This document shows, piece after piece, positions 8,602 to 16,037 of a stretch of DNA of 49,194 bases. Position numbers and translations under genes: made by a program. How positions within the stretch are numbered: the stretch's first letter is position 1; each line of letters begins with the position of its first letter. The notes below the pieces were generated by a model. That model was given only the letters and a program-made list of their open reading frames with translations, had not been told where the DNA came from and ran no database searches. The stretch spans positions 1 to 49,194 of the forward strand of contig CAKVFE010000004.1 in assembly GCA_934746645.1 (NCBI GenBank). The letters run 5' to 3'. Source of the stretch: an uncultured Clostridia bacterium. GTDB lineage: Bacteria; Bacillota; Clostridia; Christensenellales; UBA1242.

Positions 8602-9624
8602 ATGGAAACAAAATTATTAAAACCTAATAAAGAAAGTATTGAATTAGCTTGCAAATTATTACAAGATGGAGAAGTTGTTGGAGTTCCTACCGAAACAGTG
8701 TATGGACTAGCTGGCGACTCTAGAAATGGTGAAGCAATAAAAAAGATTTTTAAGGCAAAAGGTAGACCAGCTGATAACCCATTGATAGTACATATATCAA
8801 ATTTGGATATGCTTAAAGGTGTGGTAAGATATGTATCTGATGACGCAAAAAAACTTATGGACGCTTTTTGGCCCGGACCTTTAACAATAATTATGCCTAA
8901 AGGCAATGAGATATGTAACGAAACTTGTGCTGGACTTGACAGTGTCGGAGTCAGAATGCCTTCCAATCCGATTGCTCACGAGATTATAGAAAAGTCAAAA
9001 GTTCCATTTTCTGCTCCATCAGCCAATATTAGTGGTAAGCCTAGTCCTACCAATGCAACAGATGTATTTGTAGATATGAATGGTCGTATACCACTTATTA
9101 TTGATGGTGGCGAATGTGATGCTGGCGTAGAATCTACAGTTATATCTACTCTTACCGATACACCTATTATCCTTAGACCCGGTGTAATAACTAAAGAAAT
9201 GATAGAAAAGGTCTTAGATAAAAAAGTAGAAATAGCAAAAGCAGTAACTGAAGGTGTAAAGAAAGACGAAAAAGTATTGTCACCTGGTATGAAATATAAA
9301 CATTATGCTCCTAATGCAGATGTTATCATACTAAAAGGCTCTCTAGAAAAATATGCCAAATATGTCAATAAACATAAAGTAGACGGAACATTTGCACTAT
9401 GCTTTGATGATGAACAACAATATTTAGATGTTCCAGCTATATCTTATGGACATATTACAAGTCCTAAAGAACAAGCACACGAATTGTTTACAGCTTTAAG
9501 AGAATTGGATAAACAAAATGCAAAAATAGTTTATGCTCGTTGTCCTGAGATGACTGGAGTATCACTTGCAGTATACAATAGACTCATTAGGTCTGCTGGA
9601 TTTAAAATAATTGATTTAGATTAA
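8602..9624 (+). CDS. ywlC: L-threonylcarbamoyladenylate synthase (Sua5/YwlC)
   Basis: A 340-residue Sua5-type enzyme that makes threonylcarbamoyl-AMP from Thr, bicarbonate and ATP, the first step of t6A37 tRNA modification. The YrdC domain has PTETVYGLAGD (about 30-40), the KGRPADNPLIVHI motif (about 53-65), a PSANISGKPSPT segment (about 138-149) and VESTVI. The linker LSPGMKYKHYAP and the C-terminal Sua5 domain (about 235-340) are present, so this is the long two-domain form of normal length. No ribosome binding site precedes the ATG; the promoter position suggests leaderless translation. It is convergent with ktrA across a shared terminator. Confidence 0.96.
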   Translation: METKLLKPNKESIELACKLLQDGEVVGVPTETVYGLAGDSRNGEAIKKIFKAKGRPADNPLIVHISNLDMLKGVVRYVSDDAKKLMDAFWPGPLTIIMPKGNEICNETCAGLDSVGVRMPSNPIAHEIIEKSKVPFSAPSANISGKPSPTNATDVFVDMNGRIPLIIDGGECDAGVESTVISTLTDTPIILRPGVITKEMIEKVLDKKVEIAKAVTEGVKKDEKVLSPGMKYKHYAPNADVIILKGSLEKYAKYVNKHKVDGTFALCFDDEQQYLDVPAISYGHITSPKEQAHELFTALRELDKQNAKIVYARCPEMTGVSLAVYNRLIRSAGFKIIDLD

Positions 9625-9660
9625 AAAATATCCTGATGTGTAGTACATCAGGATATTTTT
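9624..9660. terminator. Bidirectional terminator between sua5 and ktrA
   Basis: A perfect 16-bp stem (arms 9624-9639 and 9645-9660, AAAAATATCCTGATGT and its complement) flanked by A and T runs, between convergent genes. Confidence 0.9.
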
Positions 9661-9707
9661 CTTTTTTTATATAGATATTTTATTTTAACATTAAATTATT
9701 TTAATAA

Positions 9708-10373
9708 TTATTGTGCATTAATATAGCCTTCAAATTTGATAACTTTTGCGTGTTTACCTACAACATACAAAGTATCATTAGGTTGTATTTCGGCTTCCCC
9801 ATCTGGAAGTATAGCTTTTTCTCCACGAATAATCAAAGCAACCAATGCTTCAAATTTGTTGATTGATCTAATATCTTTTATTTTTACTGGTTGAAAATTT
9901 TCATTAACTTTAAATTTAACATGGACAAAACCATCATCAAGTTCAAAGTAGTCTTCAATAGAACTTGCTTTCAAACTTATACGCTTAGCAACATCAATAC
10001 CAAAATCTCTTTCTGGGAACATAACTTCTGTTGCACCAAGTTTTTGCATAACTTTTACATATTCTTCAGAGTCTACTCTTACGCTTATTTTTTCAACTCC
10101 AAGTTCTTTTAAATTGATAACTGTCAATATAGATGCTTGTATATTTTTACCTATACATACTACAGCGTGATTGATATTAGGAATACCTATTTCTTCTAGA
10201 TTTTCTTTTTTAGTACTGTCACATATAACAACATGTTGTACATATTTGCCTGCTTCAGCAACACAATCTTTATTGTTGTCAATACCTATTATTTCACATT
10301 TAGATTCTGTTAATGTCTTCAGTATAGACATACCAAATCTTCCTAAACCGATAACGGCTATACTCTTTTTCAT
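9708..10373 (-). CDS. ktrA: Potassium uptake regulatory subunit KtrA
   Basis: A 221-residue cytosolic gating ring protein of the Ktr K+ transporter. The RCK_N Rossmann domain starts IAVIGLGRFGMSILK (nucleotide-binding GxGxFG) with the acidic ribose-binding D at GIDNN (about residue 32), and a RCK_C (TrkA_C) domain covers about 135-221. In this family ATP/ADP bind the first domain and c-di-AMP often the second. It starts one base after the ktrB stop, so the two are translationally linked. Length and motifs are normal. Confidence 0.95.
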   Translation of the reverse strand: MKKSIAVIGLGRFGMSILKTLTESKCEIIGIDNNKDCVAEAGKYVQHVVICDSTKKENLEEIGIPNINHAVVCIGKNIQASILTVINLKELGVEKISVRVDSEEYVKVMQKLGATEVMFPERDFGIDVAKRISLKASSIEDYFELDDGFVHVKFKVNENFQPVKIKDIRSINKFEALVALIIRGEKAILPDGEAEIQPNDTLYVVGKHAKVIKFEGYINAQ

Positions 10374-10374
10374 A

Positions 10375-11679
10375 TTAACCTACCTTTATATCTTCTTCAA
10401 TGTATTTAATATCTTTTGTGTCTTCGTGCATCCAATCGTTATTGTTAATATTCATTATTGTCAATGGTCCAAGACGACCAAGGAACATAGTTACTATAAT
10501 AATAAGTTTGCTTGCTATACTCAATGTTGGAGTAACGCTCATACTAAATCCGACTGTAGCAAATGCCGAAACAACTTCCATAAGTACTGCCCTTAATGGT
10601 AAATCGTGTTCGATCATAGCTACTGCCAATGAAGCTAGAGCCAAGTACGCTATACTTATTACAAATAACGAAAATGCTTTTTTAATTGTTTTTTCACTTA
10701 TTGTACGCTTAAATACTACAGGCTGTTTGCCTACAGCAAAATTAAATGTACCTACCAATAATACCATAAATGTTGTTACTTTTATACCACCAGCAACAGA
10801 GCAAGGTGCTCCACCAATATACATAAGTATCAAAATAACAATAACTGATGCTGTCGAAATAGTTGATAAATCAACTGTTGTAAATCCTGCTGTTCTTGAT
10901 GCAACACTAGTAAATAATGCTTGTAACCAAGTTATGTTGTTGTAATCTGCTATTTTTATAAGTAACATACCCACAACAATTAATGTTGGTACAACAATCA
11001 AAACAATCTTAGATGTAATAGTTATTTTTTTCCAAGAATGATTTTTGAAAATATCAAATATTGTTACAAATCCCAAACCTCCAATTATGATTAGTAACAT
11101 AGTTGATATATTAAGTGCGACATTACCACTGTATTCAATCAAACTATTGGAGTTGCCCAATATGTCAAATCCAACATTGTTAAATGCTGAAACAGATTGG
11201 AACATTGCAACCCAGAAACTATTGTTTGGAACAATCTCTCTTATAATAAAATAATTGATTATTGTACCCAATAGCTGTACACCTACAGAGAATAAAACAA
11301 TATTTCGTATATGTTTGACTATACCTTTTGTCGAATCTGCATTCCAAGCTTCTTTCATAAGGAACCTATCCGTAACACCAAACTTAGCTCCCAATATCAT
11401 AAGAAAGAAAGTTGATAGAGTCAAAATACCAAGTCCACCAATAAACATAAGTAGCATAATAACAACTTGTCCAAAGATTGTAAAATCAGTGGCAATATTG
11501 CTTACGACATTAAGTCCAGTTACACAAACAGAACTGGTGGACATAAATAACGCATCAATATAATTTATATGTTTTGCAGTAGTACTTATTGGTAGTACTA
11601 ACAATATACTTCCTATCAATATTACTGCTACAAAAGTTAGTATTATTGTAAAATACGGTGATATCTTAAATTTTTTCAT
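10375..11679 (-). CDS. ktrB: Potassium uptake membrane subunit KtrB
   Basis: A 434-residue K+ channel-like transporter of the Trk/Ktr/HKT superfamily with four membrane-pore-membrane repeats. The four filter glycines are visible in VCVTGLN, FNNVGFD, RTAGFTT and FATVGFS. I start it at ATG 11679 (MKKFKISPYF), because a -10 box (TATAAT, 11694-11689) lies just upstream and would exclude the longer frame that reaches 11769. No ribosome binding site lies between the -10 and the ATG. It forms an operon with ktrA and imports K+ driven by the membrane potential. Confidence 0.95.
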   Translation of the reverse strand: MKKFKISPYFTIILTFVAVILIGSILLVLPISTTAKHINYIDALFMSTSSVCVTGLNVVSNIATDFTIFGQVVIMLLMFIGGLGILTLSTFFLMILGAKFGVTDRFLMKEAWNADSTKGIVKHIRNIVLFSVGVQLLGTIINYFIIREIVPNNSFWVAMFQSVSAFNNVGFDILGNSNSLIEYSGNVALNISTMLLIIIGGLGFVTIFDIFKNHSWKKITITSKIVLIVVPTLIVVGMLLIKIADYNNITWLQALFTSVASRTAGFTTVDLSTISTASVIVILILMYIGGAPCSVAGGIKVTTFMVLLVGTFNFAVGKQPVVFKRTISEKTIKKAFSLFVISIAYLALASLAVAMIEHDLPLRAVLMEVVSAFATVGFSMSVTPTLSIASKLIIIVTMFLGRLGPLTIMNINNNDWMHEDTKDIKYIEEDIKVG

Positions 11680-11688
11680 AACATAAAT

Positions 11689-11718
11689 ATTATACCATAT
11701 TGCCAATCTGTTTGTAAA
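11689..11718 (-). promoter_or_regulatory. ktrBA promoter (leaderless configuration)
   Basis: Minus strand TTTACA (11718-11713), an 18-bp spacer, and TATAAT (11694-11689). Nine bases separate the box from the ATG at 11679, leaving a 5' leader of at most a few bases and no Shine-Dalgarno sequence. Confidence 0.65.
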
Positions 11719-11918
11719 ATATATACGCAAATCTGGATTTTGGGGCATTTTCTGGTCAAAATAACCCAAAAAACGCCATTTTTACAGTGTGACAAACAGC
11801 CAAAAAATAAAAAATTTAAAAATTGTAACCACCGATTGTCTTATAAATCGTGAAAAAATGTGTATTGACTATAATCCCAATTAGTGGTAAAATATTATTA
11901 CTTTTTAAGGAGTAAATT

Positions 11919-13223
11919 ATGGCACAACCAAGAATACCAAAAGTTTATATTGATGTAGAAAAATACAAACAACAATACCAACAACCTATACTTGAAGACA
12001 ATCAAAAATTTAAAAAATTATTTAATGTAAACGACAATTTTTATGGTTTAGGTTTAAAATACAATCCTAGTCTTAAATATGAGTTTGAAAGAATTTCTAA
12101 AGAAATCGAATCTAATAAAGATAGAATAATCAGACTAGACCAAATTGCTACTATGAAGAAATCTACTATCAAGTCTTTCCATAGCAATATTACTATATCT
12201 AAAACATATATTGATAGAAAATACAACAATGACGAATATCCTTTATTTAATTACACTATCAATGTTGATGACTCTAATATATTTTCTGTTCAAAAAGATT
12301 CTAGAAAAATGCTTAATGATATGGAAGTTATTGAAGCATACAAAGACCGTCTAAACGACCTTAAATATGATAATGATGTTAGAGAATATATAGCTAGTGA
12401 TAAAAAATATATCAACGATGAAAGTTCTGCTTTAAAAGAATACCAAAGATTAACTTCTAAAGAAAAAGATATTGAAGCTTACTATGATGACCTTAAATAC
12501 AAAATTATTTTGGGCAAATCTTATGGTGGTTTAATTGGAGATATTGAAAGAATGAAATATGAAGACAATCACAACTTACATTCTTTACAATCAAAACTAG
12601 AACAAGCTTCTTATGATATATTTGCATTGGCAACATTAAATATATACAAACGCCATTATAATATATTGTCTACTTCTAATAACTCTATAGTAACATTTAG
12701 AAGTTTGATAAATAGTAAAGATATCAATATTAGCAAATATACTGATAGTTTAATCAACAATTTTGATACTTATATGACTATGTACAATCTTGCAAGCAAC
12801 TTATTTGAACAAAACAAAGAAAATAGTTATAATGCAAGTACAAAATCATTTAATCCTCATTGGGTACTTACAAGAGAAGTTGAAGATATTAAAGCAATGG
12901 AAACATTGCCAAGCAATATCAAAGTTGATGAAGACAACGAATATCTAGTTGATATCAACAATACAAAATTTGAAAACTTACCATTGGATATCCAAATTGG
13001 CAATTTTGCATTAGCAAAAGCTGTTATGGCTATCAACAGAACTAATGGTTTAGAAGAAAGTGTTAAAAAGATTGTTAATCAATCAGCGTGGTTGCAAGAA
13101 GATTGTGGACATATTGCTGGTTGTACAGTAGATATGTCTATAAAAGATTTATGCGACAAAACAAAAGTTATGGATTTAATCAATGATGCTGGTACAATAA
13201 CCACACATCAAAAATTGAGATAA
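11919..13223 (+). CDS. Uncharacterised 434-residue soluble helical protein
   Basis: I do not recognise this protein. It starts MAQPRIPKVYIDVEK behind an AAGGAG site and ends with a terminator, so it is a genuine single gene. It is rich in Asn, Asp, Lys, Tyr and Ile, with no membrane segment or signal peptide. Several stretches (about 65-95, 150-180, 195-230) look like amphipathic or coiled-coil helices. The C-terminal part has a small Cys/His cluster (DCGHIAGC, near residue 393). The size and composition suggest a structural or scaffold role, but that is a guess. Confidence 0.6.
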   Translation: MAQPRIPKVYIDVEKYKQQYQQPILEDNQKFKKLFNVNDNFYGLGLKYNPSLKYEFERISKEIESNKDRIIRLDQIATMKKSTIKSFHSNITISKTYIDRKYNNDEYPLFNYTINVDDSNIFSVQKDSRKMLNDMEVIEAYKDRLNDLKYDNDVREYIASDKKYINDESSALKEYQRLTSKEKDIEAYYDDLKYKIILGKSYGGLIGDIERMKYEDNHNLHSLQSKLEQASYDIFALATLNIYKRHYNILSTSNNSIVTFRSLINSKDINISKYTDSLINNFDTYMTMYNLASNLFEQNKENSYNASTKSFNPHWVLTREVEDIKAMETLPSNIKVDEDNEYLVDINNTKFENLPLDIQIGNFALAKAVMAINRTNGLEESVKKIVNQSAWLQEDCGHIAGCTVDMSIKDLCDKTKVMDLINDAGTITTHQKLR

Positions 13224-13260
13224 TTAATATATTATCCAATAACAATTATCATTATATATA

Positions 13261-13294
13261 AAAAAGAAAGCGTAATAATTTGCTTTCTTTTTTT
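13261..13294 (+). terminator. Terminator of the 11919-13223 gene
   Basis: Stem AAAAAGAAAGC/GCTTTCTTTTT with a 10-nt loop and a T run. Confidence 0.8.
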
Positions 13295-13314
13295 GTTTTG
13301 AGTTATCATAAAAT

Positions 13315-14034
13315 ATGACTAAAAAATTAAACAGAGATTTTATAAAAATTTTAATAGTTGTCCTTGTGTTTGTAGACCATATTGGATATGCACTAAGTAG
13401 TGTCTTGCCCCAATGGTTGTATATTTCTTTTAGATGTATAGGTCGAATATTCCCTATGGTATGTTATTTGATAGCAGATAGCTTTTACTATACCCATAAC
13501 ACAAAAAAGTTTATAATTACACTTCTTATCTTTGGTGTTATATCAATAGTTCCAAGTTATTTGTTACAAGGTAGATTTGTATTTAATGTATTATTTACTT
13601 ACGCTTTATCTTGTTATTTAATGCTAATGTACAACAAATTGTATAGAGAAAACACTACTCAAAATAAAACAAAATTTATTGTAGGTATATGTATAATAAG
13701 CTTTGTTGTGCTAGTAATGGATTCGTTGGGTATTGGACCAGAATATGGACTTTATGGTGTATTGTTACCTTTTGTGTTTTATGTGCTAAGGAACAACAAA
13801 CAAAGTCAATGTCTTGCATTTTTAATACTATTTATACTTAACTTCTTATATTCGTGGATATCTTATAGCGTAATAACTCAATGGTCATTGATTCAAATCT
13901 TCTCTTTACTTAACATTGTACTTATTATTAATTACAATGGTAAAAAAGGTAAAATTAATGCTAAATACTTATTCTACTGGGCATATCCATTGAGTATGCT
14001 TATACCATATCTTATAAAGTTAATAGTATTATAA
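13315..14034 (+). CDS. TraX-like integral membrane protein
   Basis: A 239-residue multi-pass membrane protein (about 7-8 hydrophobic helices). The opening FIKILIVVLVFVDHIGYAL, with Asp-His in the first helix, followed by FRCIGRIFPMVCYLIADSFYYT, matches the TraX family. E. coli F-plasmid TraX acetylates pilin, but chromosomal Firmicutes members have no established role and may be acyltransferases. No conjugation genes are nearby. A -10-like TATCAT (13304-13309) ends 5 nt before the ATG and no ribosome binding site is seen, so it may be read from a leaderless mRNA. Confidence 0.75.
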   Translation: MTKKLNRDFIKILIVVLVFVDHIGYALSSVLPQWLYISFRCIGRIFPMVCYLIADSFYYTHNTKKFIITLLIFGVISIVPSYLLQGRFVFNVLFTYALSCYLMLMYNKLYRENTTQNKTKFIVGICIISFVVLVMDSLGIGPEYGLYGVLLPFVFYVLRNNKQSQCLAFLILFILNFLYSWISYSVITQWSLIQIFSLLNIVLIINYNGKKGKINAKYLFYWAYPLSMLIPYLIKLIVL

Positions 14035-14095
14035 TCAGATAATACACATATTTATAATTATCACATATATAACAAAAGTATCTTAATATAAACTA

Positions 14096-14170
14096 TGTGA
14101 TGTTGATTTACTCACTATGTTCGTAAATCAAGTTGCTAATCGCAATTCCACGATAAATCGTGGCATCACA
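14096..14170. repeat. Structured intergenic element: four-helix junction
   Basis: TGTGATG (14096-14102) pairs with CATCACA (14164-14170) and encloses three further hairpins: GATTTAC/GTAAATC (14105-14111, 14123-14129), TTGC/GCAA (14133-14136, 14142-14145) and CCACGAT/ATCGTGG (14148-14154, 14157-14163). No reading frame explains it. It sits between two convergent genes and may be a dispersed intergenic repeat or a structured RNA. Confidence 0.6.
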
Positions 14171-14242
14171 GTTTGAATAAACATCAGTTATACGAAAATA
14201 TTGCTTTGCACTGCTTTCGTCTAACTTCCGATAATATAAAAT

Positions 14243-14276
14243 AAAAGACAACCACAAATATGGTTGTCTTTTGTTT
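14243..14276. terminator. Bidirectional terminator between the TraX-like and papain-like genes
   Basis: Stem AAAAGACAACCA/TGGTTGTCTTTT (14243-14254, 14261-14272) with T-rich tails on both strands. Confidence 0.85.
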
Positions 14277-14283
14277 TATCTAT

Positions 14284-14907
14284 TTAAACTGCTTTATTCT
14301 TTTGGTCGTCTAGCATATCTATATTGTTTTGTATTCTATCAAGTATAGATTCGGTACTGACCTTTTTGATACATTCTTTAATTAAATCATTATTAGGGAC
14401 ATATCCCTTTTTCATCATTTTAAACATAAAATCAACTTTATCTTCTCTATCTTTCACTGCATTTATAGCAAGTTTAAAGAAGACATCGTTGTCTTGTAAT
14501 TGTTCGTGAGTGTAACTTTCTTTTATACTCACATCATAATATTTATAATAAAATTCTTTATTAAATATCATTTTTGAACTAGTGTCATAAACAAACCCAT
14601 TATGTTCTACCCACGCATGACCAAACTCTGAGTAATAATAATCGTGGTCTGTATTAAGTCTATTGAGTATACCCAACTTTAATTCGCTATTTTCTAACGC
14701 TTTACATAAAAGTGTCGCATAAAAATAACAATAACCTGATGTATAATCATCTTTTAGCATTTCGCCATAAGTCTTACCTAAGCAATCCATAGATAGTTTG
14801 TCATACATACTTTGCCCAAACGGAAAAGCTTTATGTTTTTTTAAAGCTTTATTGACTACATAGTGAAATACACCATCTTCTTGATATGATTTAATTAGTT
14901 TTCTCAT
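14284..14907 (-). CDS. Papain/transglutaminase-like fold protein
   Basis: A 207-residue protein with an apparent Cys-His-Asp triad: SGYCYFYATLLCKAL (Cys near residue 59), FGHAWVEHNG (His near 97) and VYDTSSK (Asp near 108). This order and spacing match transglutaminase-like or NlpC-like cysteine peptidase folds. No signal peptide is seen, so it is probably cytosolic. The remaining C-terminal half is helical and unrecognised. The start lacks a ribosome binding site and lies 6 nt after a strong -10 box. Substrate unknown. Confidence 0.65.
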   Translation of the reverse strand: MRKLIKSYQEDGVFHYVVNKALKKHKAFPFGQSMYDKLSMDCLGKTYGEMLKDDYTSGYCYFYATLLCKALENSELKLGILNRLNTDHDYYYSEFGHAWVEHNGFVYDTSSKMIFNKEFYYKYYDVSIKESYTHEQLQDNDVFFKLAINAVKDREDKVDFMFKMMKKGYVPNNDLIKECIKKVSTESILDRIQNNIDMLDDQKNKAV

Positions 14908-14913
14908 ACATTG

Positions 14914-14942
14914 ATTATATCATTATTTTAGACATTTTTCAA
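14914..14942 (-). promoter_or_regulatory. Leaderless promoter of the papain-like gene
   Basis: Minus strand TTGAAA (14942-14937), 17-bp spacer, extended -10 TGATATAAT (box 14919-14914), then 6 nt to the ATG at 14907. The start codon falls at the predicted transcription start. Confidence 0.7.
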
Positions 14943-14951
14943 TGCAAATAT

Positions 14952-15803
14952 CTAAATATATTTTAGCATAGTAGTTGGGACATCTTTGTTTTGCTGGAAT
15001 ATAATATCCAGTTGGTCTTTCCCTATAGGGTGATTTAAGTTAGGATTGCCAACTTCTATTGTATATGCTGGCACATCTAAATTTAAACTTACCCAATCCG
15101 ACAATCCACCAACACTACCTTCTGTTTTTATAATTGGATAACCATTAACATTGGACAACTCTTGAGCTATCCTATAATCTCGTGCTAATGACTCTGGACT
15201 TAAAACATAAAATCCATAATATATAACTTCTCCTTTAGTATGCCACGATATACTACCTTGAGGACTTATATTCTCAAGAAAATCAACCAACACTCTTACT
15301 TCGCTTTCGCTCTCTGGATAAAAACCAACAAAATTGCCGGAGCTGGGACAAAATACATTTTGAGTCCCTTTTCCCCACTCAGCATTAAAATTGACATTTA
15401 AGTCCACTCCAACGCCATTGGCTTTCCATAAAGAAAAATCTGTGGAGTTGTTGTTGATAAGAGTCAAAACATTTTTCCAATTATCACAACCCACACTATC
15501 TAATCCATCAAGGACTAGTGCTACACCATCTGGATTAGCAAGTGGAACAATATAAAATCCGCCATCAAAATTATTATTTTTATACTCTATAGCTAAATAC
15601 TTTATTTCTTCTATTAAAAACAATGTTGATATATATTCTCTAGCGTGTATTCCACCTTCCATAAATATTTGGTTACCATCATAGTTACCAATATGCACAA
15701 CATATATAGGTCTACCAAAAGTACTAAAACCAATAACTTCAATATTGACTCCATCTATGTTTTTTAAGTCTTCAATATTGTTAAGTAAATCATCTATATT
15801 CAT
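14952..15803 (-). CDS. M14-family zinc carboxypeptidase
   Basis: A 283-residue metallopeptidase of the carboxypeptidase A clan. Zinc ligands are in GGIHAREYIS (His and Glu, HxxE, near 52-55) and SWHTKGEVIYYG (His near 187); the catalytic Glu is in YTIEVGN (near 256). VDLNVNF occupies the place of the usual DLNRNF, so the arginine that normally helps bind the substrate carboxylate is replaced by Val. No signal peptide is visible, so a cytosolic role, perhaps on recycled peptidoglycan peptides, is possible. GGAGAG precedes the ATG. Confidence 0.88.
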   Translation of the reverse strand: MNIDDLLNNIEDLKNIDGVNIEVIGFSTFGRPIYVVHIGNYDGNQIFMEGGIHAREYISTLFLIEEIKYLAIEYKNNNFDGGFYIVPLANPDGVALVLDGLDSVGCDNWKNVLTLINNNSTDFSLWKANGVGVDLNVNFNAEWGKGTQNVFCPSSGNFVGFYPESESEVRVLVDFLENISPQGSISWHTKGEVIYYGFYVLSPESLARDYRIAQELSNVNGYPIIKTEGSVGGLSDWVSLNLDVPAYTIEVGNPNLNHPIGKDQLDIIFQQNKDVPTTMLKYI

Positions 15804-15961
15804 TATTACTCTCCATAAATAATTACAACTTATATATGAAAATATTATTGATTTGTTGTATATATGGTTAAGAAATATTTTATTATTAATACTTACACAT
15901 TAGTTTAACTACACTAATAAGTATTTTCTATCAATACATTTATAGTACTTTAGTTATAAAA

Positions 15962-15990
15962 AAAGGACATTACTATATTTAATGTCCTTT
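15962..15990 (-). terminator. Terminator of sbcDC
   Basis: Stem AAAGGACATTA/TAATGTCCTTT with a 7-nt loop; on the minus strand it runs into a T tract (complement of the A run just before 15962). Confidence 0.85.
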
Positions 15991-16037
15991 ATATTCTTTA
16001 TTTTTATAATACCAACATTTAACGCACTAATAAGATA

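Noticed and set aside
8577..8966. 129-codon minus-strand frame opposite ywlC
   Set aside because: Antisense to a strongly conserved gene, without start signals.
10400..11563. Several plus-strand frames opposite ktrB
   Set aside because: They are antisense shadows of a hydrophobic membrane gene, with no ribosome binding sites.
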